Below, one piece after another: positions 15,509 to 25,007 of a DNA stretch of 64,000 bases. Below the pieces are notes generated by a model. That model saw only the letters and a list, made by a program, of their open reading frames with translations, did not search any database and was not told where the DNA came from. How positions within the stretch are numbered: position 1 is the first letter of the stretch; the number at the start of each line of letters is the position of its first letter. The stretch is taken from positions 248,001 through 312,000 of the forward strand of contig CAWBAK010000002.1 in NCBI GenBank assembly GCA_963786805.1. The letters are read 5' to 3'. The position numbers and the translations under genes are program-made. This stretch comes from CALGFI01 sp963786805 (lineage in GTDB: Bacteria > Actinomycetota > UBA4738 > HRBIN12).

Positions 15509-17413
15509 CTACGTGATGATCTGGTGGGCCATCGAGAAGCCGCGCTTGGCCTTCTGCTCGGCCTGGATCAGGTGCATCAGCGCGTTCACCTGCGCCAGGT
15601 GCGTGAACGCCTGCGGGAAGTTGCCGAGATGCCGGCTCGTGCGCGAGTCGATCTCCTCGGCGTACAGCTGGAGCGGGCTCGCGAAGGACAGCAGCTTCTC
15701 GCACAGCTCGCGCGCGCGCGGGACCTCGCCGATCTCGGTGAGCGCCGAGACGAGCCAGAACGAGCAGATCGTGAAGGTGCCCTCCTCGCCCGAGAGCCCG
15801 TCGTCCGTCTCCTCGACCCGGTACCGCAGCACCAGGCCGTCGACCGTCAGCTCGTCGGCGATCGCGAGCACCGTTGCCTGGATCCGCTCGTCGCTGGCGG
15901 GAAGGAACCGCACGAGCGGCATCAGCAGCATCGACGCGTCGAGCGCGGTTCCGCCGTAGTACTGCGTGAACACGCCGCGCTCGTCGACGCCGTTCTCGCA
16001 GATGTCGGCGTGGATCTCGTTCGCGATCGCGCCCCACTTCTCCTTGAGCGCGTCCTCGCCCCGTCTCCGGGCGAGCCGGGATCCGCGATCGAGCGCGACC
16101 CAGCAGAACATCTTCGAGGACGTGAAGTGCTTCGGCTCGCCGCGGACCTCCCAGATCCCGCGGTCGGGCTCGCGCCAGTTCTCGATCGCCGCCTCGACCT
16201 GCGAGACCGCGAGCGCCCAGACGCGTTCGGTGACGCGGTCGCGGGACTTGGCGTGCAGGTAGATGGAGTCCAGGAACACGCCCCAGACGTCATGCTGGCG
16301 CTGGTTCCACGCGCCGTTGCCGATCCGCACCGGCTGTGCGCCCTCGTACCCCGAGAGGTGGTCGAGCGTGGACTCCGTCAGCTCGCGCTCGCCGCCGACG
16401 CCGTACATCACGCCGAGGGCTTGGCCGTCCTCGCAACGGTCGGCGACGAACTCGAAGAAGCCGTCGGCCTCCTTGTCGAAGCCGAGCGTGTACAGGCCCC
16501 AAAGCGCGAACGTCGAGTCCCGGATCCAGCTGTATCGGTAGTCCCAGTTCCGCTCGCCGCCCGGCGTCTCCGGGAGCGAGGTCGTTGCCGCGGCGAGGAG
16601 CGCTCCGGTCGGCGCGTAGGTGAGCCCCTTCAGCGTGAGCGCGCTTCGCTGGAGGTAGGTCCGCCAGGCGTGATCGGGGAACTCGCCGTGGTTCATCCAC
16701 TCTCGCCAGTACTCCTGCGTGCGCCACATCCGATCGGCGGCCTCGGCATAGTCCTGCGGCGCCGCATGATCCGACCACGAGAGGGCGACGAATCGTTGGT
16801 CGCCTTCGCGCAGCGTCGTTTCCGCATGCGCGCGCCGGCCCTCGAACCCCATCCGGAGGTCCGTCGAGAGTTGGAGCGGTTGCTCCGAGCCGTCGATCCG
16901 GCCGATCGCTTGCTTGTAGCCCTCGCCCGCGTACTCCCACGCGATCTCCTTGCGGCCGTACTCGGGCGCCGGCTCGCAGTCCATCGCCAGCTCGACGTGT
17001 CCGTTCACGCACCGGATCGTTCGGAGGAGGCAGTGCTCGGCCTCGTGGTCGTCCGGAGGCCGTTGGTACTCGACCGCTCGCTGCGTGTCGTCGTACCAGG
17101 GGCCGATGAGCAAGGCGTCGCGGACGACGATCCACCCCGTTCGGGTCTGCCACGTCGTCTCGAGGACGAGCGTTCCCGGGACGTAACGCCGGCCCGCGGG
17201 GACGGTCACGTCGGCGGGTCCGACGCGGAAGTGGCCGGCCGCCCGGTCGAGCATCGCCGCGAACATCGACGGGGAGTCGGGGCGGGGCAAGCAGAGCCAC
17301 TCGACGTTGCCGCTCGGCGCCACGAGCGCCTGGACCTGACGGTCCGAAAGGAACGCGTACTGCGCGATCGGCGGGAAGGGACTCCCTTCCGCGTACGGTC
17401 CGGTCCGACGCAT
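15509..17413 (-). CDS. Glycoside hydrolase family 15 protein (glucoamylase/trehalase type)
   Basis: 634 residues, usual for bacterial cytosolic GH15 enzymes that hydrolyse alpha-glucosides such as trehalose or malto-oligosaccharides. The N-terminal beta-sandwich begins PPIAQYAFLSDRQVQALVAPSGNVEWLCLPRPDSPSMFAAMLD. The catalytic (alpha/alpha)6 barrel has PETPGGERNWDYRYSWIRDSTFALWGLY and a second acidic site in YRVEETDDGLSGEEGTFTICSFWLV, where GEEGTF carries the likely catalytic base Glu. No signal peptide. ATG 17413 is exactly 6 bp after TACTAT (17425-17420), so a leaderless start was chosen over longer readings of the ORF. The gene ends 22 bp before the MDR start, so the GH15, MDR and exporter genes may be one unit. 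Confidence 0.92.
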   Translation of the reverse strand: MRRTGPYAEGSPFPPIAQYAFLSDRQVQALVAPSGNVEWLCLPRPDSPSMFAAMLDRAAGHFRVGPADVTVPAGRRYVPGTLVLETTWQTRTGWIVVRDALLIGPWYDDTQRAVEYQRPPDDHEAEHCLLRTIRCVNGHVELAMDCEPAPEYGRKEIAWEYAGEGYKQAIGRIDGSEQPLQLSTDLRMGFEGRRAHAETTLREGDQRFVALSWSDHAAPQDYAEAADRMWRTQEYWREWMNHGEFPDHAWRTYLQRSALTLKGLTYAPTGALLAAATTSLPETPGGERNWDYRYSWIRDSTFALWGLYTLGFDKEADGFFEFVADRCEDGQALGVMYGVGGERELTESTLDHLSGYEGAQPVRIGNGAWNQRQHDVWGVFLDSIYLHAKSRDRVTERVWALAVSQVEAAIENWREPDRGIWEVRGEPKHFTSSKMFCWVALDRGSRLARRRGEDALKEKWGAIANEIHADICENGVDERGVFTQYYGGTALDASMLLMPLVRFLPASDERIQATVLAIADELTVDGLVLRYRVEETDDGLSGEEGTFTICSFWLVSALTEIGEVPRARELCEKLLSFASPLQLYAEEIDSRTSRHLGNFPQAFTHLAQVNALMHLIQAEQKAKRGFSMAHQIIT

Positions 17414-17419
17414 CCCCGG

Positions 17420-17456
17420 ATAGTAGTCGGCGTATGCTCCTCGCCCAAAGGAGGAT
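17420..17456. promoter_or_regulatory. Divergent promoters of the GH15 gene and a lipoprotein gene
   Basis: The minus-strand TACTAT (17425-17420) lies 6 bp before the GH15 ATG (leaderless). The plus-strand TATGCT (17433-17438) and AAAGGAGGAT site (up to 17456) serve the lipoprotein at 17460. The two directions thus use different translation-initiation modes 47 bp apart. Confidence 0.5.
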
Positions 17457-17459
17457 CGG

Positions 17460-18043
17460 ATGATCAGATCGCTCCGCGTTCGCGCGCCGATCACGCTCAT
17501 CGGGATGGCGTTCCTCGTCGCCGCCTGCAACTCGTCGACGACGGTCACCCCGCCGGAGGCCACCGGGGCGACGGGGGTCACGTCGGAAGAGCCGACGGGA
17601 GCGACGGGCGCCACGGCGGGCTCGGGCGCGACCGGCGTCACCGGAACCACGGCCGACGCGTGCGTCCTGCTGACCGAGGCCGATGCCGCCGAGGTCCTCG
17701 GCGGCGCGGTCACGTTGGCGGCCGATCCGATCGGCGAGGGCCTGATCACGGGAGAGCCCGACAGCTTCACGAGCGTCTGCTACTACCGCCCCGAGCCCGA
17801 CGACTTCGCGAGCTACGTGTCGCTCGTGGTGATCACGCCCGGCTCGAGCACCGAGGCCGAGGTCGAGCTCGAGGCCTCACAGGGCCGGCCGCTCGAAGGC
17901 CTCGGGGACGAGGCGTTCGTCGCCGGTGAGCAGGCCGTCACGGTTCGCGTCGGAGAGACGCTGTTCGCCGTGTTCGTCGTCCGCGACGCCACGCCGGACA
18001 CGATCGCCGAGGAGACGATCGCCCGCCGAGCGGTCGAGCGCCT

Positions 18044-18047
<4 letters not shown>
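17460..18047 (+). CDS. Putative lipoprotein with GATG-rich linker
   Basis: 195 residues. Signal peptide MIRSLRVRAPITLIGMAFLVAAC with lipobox VAAC (Cys23), then a low-complexity Thr/Gly/Ala linker built from repeats of GATG and TGAT (about 33-65). A C-terminal domain of about 125 residues follows, with two cysteines (CVLL and CYYRP) in the manner of DUF3558-like lipoproteins: ACVLLTEADAAEVLGG, SVCYYRP, GLGDEAFVAGEQAVTVRVGETLFAVFV. Function is unknown. ATG 17460 has a strong AAAGGAGGAT site. It is convergent with lon and the stop codons overlap by four bases. Confidence 0.7.
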
Positions 18048-20365
<2,318 letters not shown>

Positions 20366-20397
20366 CTTGAAAGCTCCTGTTCGTTTCTGGTGCGCTG

Positions 20398-20436
20398 TTG
20401 GAATCAATAACGGGTACTCGGCCGTGCCTATTCCAA
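20398..20436. promoter_or_regulatory. SigR/SigH-like promoter of lon inside a TTGGAAT inverted repeat
   Basis: On the minus strand GGAAT (20434-20430) is followed by exactly 18 bp and GTT (20411-20409), matching the GGAAT-N18-GTT consensus known for SigR/SigH promoters. The start site would be near 20402, 37 bp before the lon ATG. The arms TTGGAAT (20398-20404) and ATTCCAA (20430-20436) form an inverted repeat, so a second GGAAT faces the Clp-N gene. Its -10 match (CGT at 18 bp or GTG at 19 bp) is weaker. No HspR-type HAIR element was found. Confidence 0.6.
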
Positions 20437-20493
20437 GATGTAAGCACGATTACACCCGAACGACTTCCCCACCGAAGGGGTTGTGCGGGCGCC

Positions 20494-20499
20494 TATCCT
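20494..20499 (+). promoter_or_regulatory. Leaderless -10 element of the Clp-N gene
   Basis: TATCCT followed by 6 bp (GGGCGC) and GTG 20506. No Shine-Dalgarno site precedes the start, and the spacing puts the transcript start on the start codon. Confidence 0.5.
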
Positions 20500-20505
20500 G
20501 GGCGC

Positions 20506-21174
20506 GTGTTCGAGCGCTTCACCGACCGGGCCCGTCGGGTGGTCGTCCTCGCCCAGCAAGAGGCGAGGAACCTCGACCACAACTACATCGGGACCGAGCA
20601 CCTCCTGCTGGGCCTGGTCTCCGAGGGCGAGGGGATCGCCGCCCTGGCCCTCGGGCAACTGGGCATCTCGCTCGAGCGCATCCGAAGCGACGTCGAGGCC
20701 ATCGTCGGCCGAGGAAGCAAGCCGCAGGCCGGGCACATCCCCTTCACACCCCGAGCGAAGAAGGTGCTCGAGCTCTCCCTCCGCGAGGCGCTGCAGCTCG
20801 GTCATAGCTACATCGGGACCGAGCACATCCTCCTCGGATTGGTCCGCGAGGGCGAGGGCGTCGCGGCGCAAGTGCTGGTGAGGCTCGGCGCAGACCTCGA
20901 CCGGGTTCGGGAAACGGTGACCGAGCTCCTGCCCGGATCCTCGGAGAGCGCGGGTCGTTCACCACGGCGGCGAAGGGGCAGGCGCATCCTCGAGGAGGAG
21001 CCGTCGGGCTCCCCCGTCGCATCCGAGGATTTCCCGATATGCCCGTCTTGCGCCGCGCCGCTCGCCGAGACGATGACCGTCAAGGTGCTCGAGCTCACCG
21101 TCGACGAACAGCCCGCGCACGTGAAGGTCGCGTATTGCAGCCGTTGCGGGACGGCGCTCGGAACGATCCTCTAG
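20506..21174 (+). CDS. Double Clp-N domain protein with C-terminal zinc ribbon, no ATPase
   Basis: 222 residues. Two Clp-N repeats (about 1-70 and 75-150): FERFTDRARRVVVLAQQEARNLDHNYIGTEHLLLGL and FTPRAKKVLELSLREALQLGHSYIGTEHILLGL, as at the N-terminus of ClpC. A basic linker (PRRRRGRR) follows, then a zinc ribbon with CPSC and CSRC (about 182-220). The AAA+ modules of ClpC are missing. The ORF is intact, so this is not a truncated clpC. ClpC2 of mycobacteria is a similar ATPase-less Clp-N protein that can bind ClpC1-directed ligands, but it lacks this ribbon. It may be a decoy, adaptor or regulator for Clp. The gene is divergent from lon and leaderless from GTG 20506. Confidence 0.82.
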   Translation: MFERFTDRARRVVVLAQQEARNLDHNYIGTEHLLLGLVSEGEGIAALALGQLGISLERIRSDVEAIVGRGSKPQAGHIPFTPRAKKVLELSLREALQLGHSYIGTEHILLGLVREGEGVAAQVLVRLGADLDRVRETVTELLPGSSESAGRSPRRRRGRRILEEEPSGSPVASEDFPICPSCAAPLAETMTVKVLELTVDEQPAHVKVAYCSRCGTALGTIL

Positions 21175-22049
21175 CCGACCGGCGTGAGCGCCGGCACCAG
21201 CAAGACCGCGCCCTCGCCGTAGCGTTCGTCGACGGCCCGGCGGGCCTCCTCGGTCGCGACGACGACGCCGATCTCGACGCGGTTCCGCGTGACGTCGCCG
21301 CTCGACCACGTCATCTGCAGCCCGAGCTCGTCCCCGATGTCCGCCGCGAACCCGTCCTGGATCCTGCGCAGCTCGTGGAAGGTCCGCTCGAACTCCACGA
21401 CACACAGTGGCCCGCCCCACGTCTCGCGGATCTGCGCAACGTGGCGGTCGAGATCGCCGGTGAACCCGACGTTCGCGATGATCCCGCCGGGCTCGACGAT
21501 CTCCTCGCCGACCGGTTCCTCCACGTAGTCGATCCAGAAGCCCGCGAAGTCGGGTTCTTCCTCGGCCGCGTGCATCGCCGTGAGCATGTCGTCATCGGTG
21601 GCCATCGAGAGGTTCGGCGAAGCGTCGGGAGACGCCCACCCACCGTCGGGCTCGGGACACGGCGTCCCGATCGGTCCCTGGTCGGGATACGGCTGCGGTG
21701 AGCCGGCGTCGACCACCGCGAACGTCGTGCCGTCGTACGTCCCGGTCACCGTGAAGGAACCCCAGCTCGCACCTTGCGCGGTCTCCTCGCCTTGGACCGC
21801 ATCCCAATCCCATCCGACCAGCGGGATCCCGTCGCACTGGGGCGGGAACGATTCCATGATCCCGCCGACGCACAGGACCGGCCCGCTCCCGTCGTCGAGA
21901 ACGAAGCCGTTCGTCTCATAGGTGATGGACCCGTCGGGACTCGGACCTCCTGGGTCTCCGTCGCCTGACCCGGCCGGCCGCTCCGCGCACGCCGCGAGCG
22001 CCATCAGCGCGAACGCGACGATCGGGAGTGGAAGGCGGGAGCGCTTCAC
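21171..22049 (-). CDS. Putative lipoprotein of unknown function
   Basis: 292 residues from GTG 22049, where a short basic N-region leads straight into the signal KRSRLPLPIVAFALMALAAC with a lipobox Cys. An ATG at 22109 in the same frame would add 20 residues. The mature part starts with an Asp/Gly/Ser-rich linker. It then has DGSITYETNGFVLDDGSGPVLCVGGIMESFPPQCDG (two Cys), SFTVTGTYDGTTFAVV and an acidic C-terminal half. No family recognised; the strand-rich first half may be a small beta-domain. It is convergent with the Clp-N gene (stops overlap by 4 bases) and divergent from the DrrA-type ATPase. Confidence 0.6.
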   Translation of the reverse strand: MKRSRLPLPIVAFALMALAACAERPAGSGDGDPGGPSPDGSITYETNGFVLDDGSGPVLCVGGIMESFPPQCDGIPLVGWDWDAVQGEETAQGASWGSFTVTGTYDGTTFAVVDAGSPQPYPDQGPIGTPCPEPDGGWASPDASPNLSMATDDDMLTAMHAAEEEPDFAGFWIDYVEEPVGEEIVEPGGIIANVGFTGDLDRHVAQIRETWGGPLCVVEFERTFHELRRIQDGFAADIGDELGLQMTWSSGDVTRNRVEIGVVVATEEARRAVDERYGEGAVLLVPALTPVG

Positions 22050-22170
22050 CTCGGTGGGACGCCTCGCGCACCCATCCGGGTCCCGCCGCACTGCCCCGAC
22101 GCGGCTCATCGCTCGGGGATACGTCGCACCGCAGGGCGCCGGATGACAGGGCCGGTAGGATGCCGCCTTC

Positions 22171-23172
22171 ATGAACGGGCCAGCCATCGTCGCCGAGGGT
22201 CTCGTGAAGCGCTTCGGGAAGGTCGAGGCGCTTCGAGGCATCGACCTCCAGGTCGAGCCGAGCACCGTGCTCGGCCTGCTCGGTCCGAACGGGGCCGGGA
22301 AGACCACCGCGGTCAGGATCTTCACGACGCTGCTCCGTCCCGACGAGGGCCGGGCTACGGTGGCCGGCCTGGACGTGGTCCGCGACGCCGAGAAGCTCCG
22401 GCACGTGATCGGCCTCGCGGGTCAATACGCCGCGGTGGACGAGAACCTCACCGGCCTGGAGAACCTCGAGATGGTCGGCCGGCTGTACCACCTGCCGAAG
22501 GCCGAGGCTCGCGCTCGCGGCGAGGCGGTCCTCGAGCGCTTCGACCTCACGGACGCCGCGCACCGCACCGCGAAGACGTACTCGGGTGGGATGCGTCGCC
22601 GGCTGGACCTCGGCGCGAGCCTGGTCGGCCGCCCGCAGGTCTTGTTCCTCGACGAGCCGACCACGGGCCTGGACCCACGCGGGCGTCTCGAGATGTGGGA
22701 CGTCATCCGCGACCTCGTCCACGACGGCACCACGCTCTTGCTCACCACGCAGTACCTCGACGAGGCCGATCGGCTCGCCGACAAGATCGCCGTGATCGAC
22801 GGCGGCAAGGTCATCGCGGAAGGGACCTCGGATGAACTGAAGCTGCGCGTCGGCGGCGAGGTGCTCGCGATCCGGGTCGCCGATCGAGAGCGGGTCAGCG
22901 AGGCGGCCGGCGCCGTCCTCGGGCTCGGTCCCGGCGGGGGAGGCGTGGACAACAACAGCGGGGAGATCACGGTGCCCGTCGGGAGCGAAGGCACCACCGT
23001 CCTGACGGAGGCGGTACGCCGGCTCGACGAGGCGAAGATCCCGATCGCCGACATCGCCCTTCGCCGTCCGTCGCTCGACGACGTGTTCCTGTCGCTCACC
23101 GGCCACCTAGCCGAGGGCGACGGCCAGGTTCCGGAAGAGGCGGGCGCTGGGGCTCGGAAGGGGCGGCGATGA
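22171..23172 (+). CDS. ABC exporter ATPase, DrrA (daunorubicin resistance) type
   Basis: 333-residue ATPase: Walker A GLLGPNGAGKTT (about 34-45), Q-loop GLAGQYAAVDENLTGLENLEMVGRLYHL, signature YSGGMRRRLDLGASL, Walker B VLFLDEPTTGLDPRGR and a C-terminal DrrA-type extension ending in PSLDDVFLSLTGH. With the next gene it should form an exporter for drugs, lipids or glycolipids; the substrate is unknown. ATG 22171 comes 9 bp after TAGGAT with no Shine-Dalgarno site. The stop overlaps the permease start as ATGA (23169-23172). Confidence 0.92.
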   Translation: MNGPAIVAEGLVKRFGKVEALRGIDLQVEPSTVLGLLGPNGAGKTTAVRIFTTLLRPDEGRATVAGLDVVRDAEKLRHVIGLAGQYAAVDENLTGLENLEMVGRLYHLPKAEARARGEAVLERFDLTDAAHRTAKTYSGGMRRRLDLGASLVGRPQVLFLDEPTTGLDPRGRLEMWDVIRDLVHDGTTLLLTTQYLDEADRLADKIAVIDGGKVIAEGTSDELKLRVGGEVLAIRVADRERVSEAAGAVLGLGPGGGGVDNNSGEITVPVGSEGTTVLTEAVRRLDEAKIPIADIALRRPSLDDVFLSLTGHLAEGDGQVPEEAGAGARKGRR

Positions 23173-24017
23173 GCGCGACGGGCGTTCCGGCGACGGCATC
23201 CGGGAACCGGCTCCGGTATGCGGTCTCCGACTGGATGGTCCTGACCAAACGCAACCTGGTCACGTACATCCGCAAACCCGATCTGCTGGTCTTCTCGACG
23301 ATCCAGCCGGTGATGTTCGTCCTGCTGTTCGTGTACGTGTTCGGTGGCGCGTTCGAGCGGATCCTGCCCTCGAACGTTTCGTACGTGGACTTCTTGATGC
23401 CGGGCATCTTCGTACAGACCGGGATCTTCGCCGCCATGCAGACCGGCGTCGGCTTGGCCGACGATCTCCAGAAGGGGCTCATCGACCGGTTCCGCTCGTT
23501 GCCCATGGCGCGCTCGGCCGTGCTGGCCGGGCGGACCGCCGCGGACACGGTGTCGGTCATCTTCCAGGCCGTCCTGATGTTCATCGTGGCCTACCTGGTC
23601 GGCTACCGGCTGCACGAGGGCATCCTCGAGTCACTGCTCGCCTTCCTGGTGCTCGTGGCCGTGGGCTACTCGTTCACGTGGATGTCGGCGTTCGCCGGTC
23701 TGTCGCTGAAGACGATCGAGGCGGTCCAGGCGGCGACGTTCACCATCGTGTTCCCGTTCGTGTTCGTGAGCTCGGCGTTCGTCCCGGTGGAGACCTTCCC
23801 AACGTGGCTGCAGGGCATCGCGAACGCGAACCCGGTCACGATCTGGGTCGACACGGTGCGCGTGCTCACGCTCGGCGAGCTCTACACGGAGAGCGCGAGT
23901 CCGCTGTTCCGCGAGGTCCCATCGCTCGGGACACTGCTCTGGCAGTCGGCGGCCTGGATCGCGGGGCTCATGGCCGTGTTCGCGACCCTCGGCGTGCGCG
24001 TCTACCGCCGCACCTAG
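23169..24017 (+). CDS. ABC-2 type permease, DrrB type
   Basis: 282 residues with about six membrane helices. The family start DWMVLTKRNLVTYIRKPDLLVFSTIQPVMFVLLFVYVFGGAF and the LIDRFRSLPMARSAVLAGR loop, which meets the ATPase, are clear. A later helix region contains SSAFVPVETFPTWLQGIANANPVTIWVDTVR, typical of DrrB. It is coupled by an ATGA overlap to the preceding ATPase, so the two form one exporter. Confidence 0.9.
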   Translation: MSATGVPATASGNRLRYAVSDWMVLTKRNLVTYIRKPDLLVFSTIQPVMFVLLFVYVFGGAFERILPSNVSYVDFLMPGIFVQTGIFAAMQTGVGLADDLQKGLIDRFRSLPMARSAVLAGRTAADTVSVIFQAVLMFIVAYLVGYRLHEGILESLLAFLVLVAVGYSFTWMSAFAGLSLKTIEAVQAATFTIVFPFVFVSSAFVPVETFPTWLQGIANANPVTIWVDTVRVLTLGELYTESASPLFREVPSLGTLLWQSAAWIAGLMAVFATLGVRVYRRT

Positions 24018-24068
24018 CCCGTCAGGCCGCACGCGACGAGTCTCAGGTGGCGTCTCGCTCCTGCCGAT

Positions 24069-24089
24069 ATCTCCGGTCGGAAGGGAGAT
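24069..24089 (+). promoter_or_regulatory. Hairpin covering the ribosome-binding site of the next gene
   Basis: ATCTCC (24069-24074) can pair with GGAGAT (24084-24089), which is the Shine-Dalgarno site of the ATG at 24094, leaving a 9-nt loop. Such pairing could limit translation initiation. It may also be chance, because an RBS is easily complemented. Confidence 0.3.
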
Positions 24090-24093
24090 CGCC

Positions 24094-24897
24094 ATGCAGG
24101 CACCGCCGACCGACGGCGCACCCGCCCAGGACCGCCGCGTGCTGGTCTGTCCTGCCTGCCTGGCGCTGAACGCCGGCGACGGCGGCGCCTTCTGCTGGCA
24201 GTGCTTCCGGCCGTTCAACGGCTCGGAAGCCGTCAGCGGCACCGAAGCCGCCGTCGGCGCAGCGGTCGCCATGCCGCCCCCGCCACCGGCCTCCGCGCAC
24301 GCCGTACGCGGCATCTCGTGGACCCCGCGGCCGATGGAGGCCCCCGTCTCTGCTCCCCCCGGGCGGAACCTTCGCGTCCGGCTCGGCGCCATCCTGCTCG
24401 CCGTCGCGGTGAGCGCCGTCGCGTTGTCGTTCTTGAACCGCAGCGCCGACGTCGCGCTCCCCGAGTCCTTCGGCGGGCTTTCCCGGATGCAGGACGCCCA
24501 GATCGACGCGCTCCTGGACGAGTTCCGTGCCGAGGCCGTTCGCTCGGGCGTCGACGCCGACATGGCGCTCTACGGCTCCGCCGGCCTGCCGAGCGCGGGA
24601 CTCATCTGGATCAAGGACCTCGCCGTGCCCTCGACCGATGACGCGTTCGAGGCCTTCGCCACCGGGTTCAACCAGGAGCTCGGCGTCGGAACGCTGGATC
24701 GGTCTCGAACGACCACGTCGACGATCGACGGGGTCTCGTTCCTGTGCGCGCCCGTCGACGCCTCGGGGCAGCCGGCGAACCTCTGCATGTGGGACGAGGA
24801 CGGGGTCCTCTGGATCCTGCTCGACCTCTCCGGCGCCGGCCGGCTGAGCGGAACCGAGCAGCTGGCCGTCAGCGCACACGGCGCAACCTCCGCCTGA
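24094..24897 (+). CDS. Membrane protein with N-terminal zinc ribbon
   Basis: 267 residues. A zinc ribbon (CPACLAL...FCWQC, about 19-37) precedes a Pro/Ala-rich linker. One membrane helix follows (RLGAILLAVAVSAVALSFL, about 97-115) and then an outside domain of about 150 residues with two Cys (SFLCAP and NLCMW) that may form a disulfide. The order suggests a cytoplasmic ribbon and a sensor or scaffold domain outside. Family unknown. It lies 76 bp downstream of the DrrB gene and has its own GGGAG site. A hairpin terminator follows the stop. Confidence 0.65.
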   Translation: MQAPPTDGAPAQDRRVLVCPACLALNAGDGGAFCWQCFRPFNGSEAVSGTEAAVGAAVAMPPPPPASAHAVRGISWTPRPMEAPVSAPPGRNLRVRLGAILLAVAVSAVALSFLNRSADVALPESFGGLSRMQDAQIDALLDEFRAEAVRSGVDADMALYGSAGLPSAGLIWIKDLAVPSTDDAFEAFATGFNQELGVGTLDRSRTTTSTIDGVSFLCAPVDASGQPANLCMWDEDGVLWILLDLSGAGRLSGTEQLAVSAHGATSA

Positions 24898-24903
24898 GCG
24901 TCG

Positions 24904-24921
24904 CCCTCCCACCTGGGAGGG
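24904..24921 (+). terminator. Hairpin after the zinc-ribbon membrane protein gene
   Basis: CCCTCCCA-cc-TGGGAGGG, an 8-bp perfect inverted repeat starting 6 bases after the stop. No T-tract, as is common in GC-rich actinobacteria. Confidence 0.5.
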
Positions 24922-25007
24922 AACTGCCCCGCCGGGAACATCCCCTTCCGCGGAACGGTTGTCATCCCTCGTTACAGTGACCCATTCAGCGCGAGAGGAG
25001 GAACGCC

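Noticed and set aside
14903..17929. 1008-codon plus-strand ORF opposite the MDR and GH15 genes
   Set aside because: Antisense to two genes with clear motifs; composition typical of a high-GC shadow frame.
20366..20505. HspR-binding HAIR element for lon
   Set aside because: No CTTGAGT-N7-ACTCAAG-like sequence could be found; a SigR-like element fits better.
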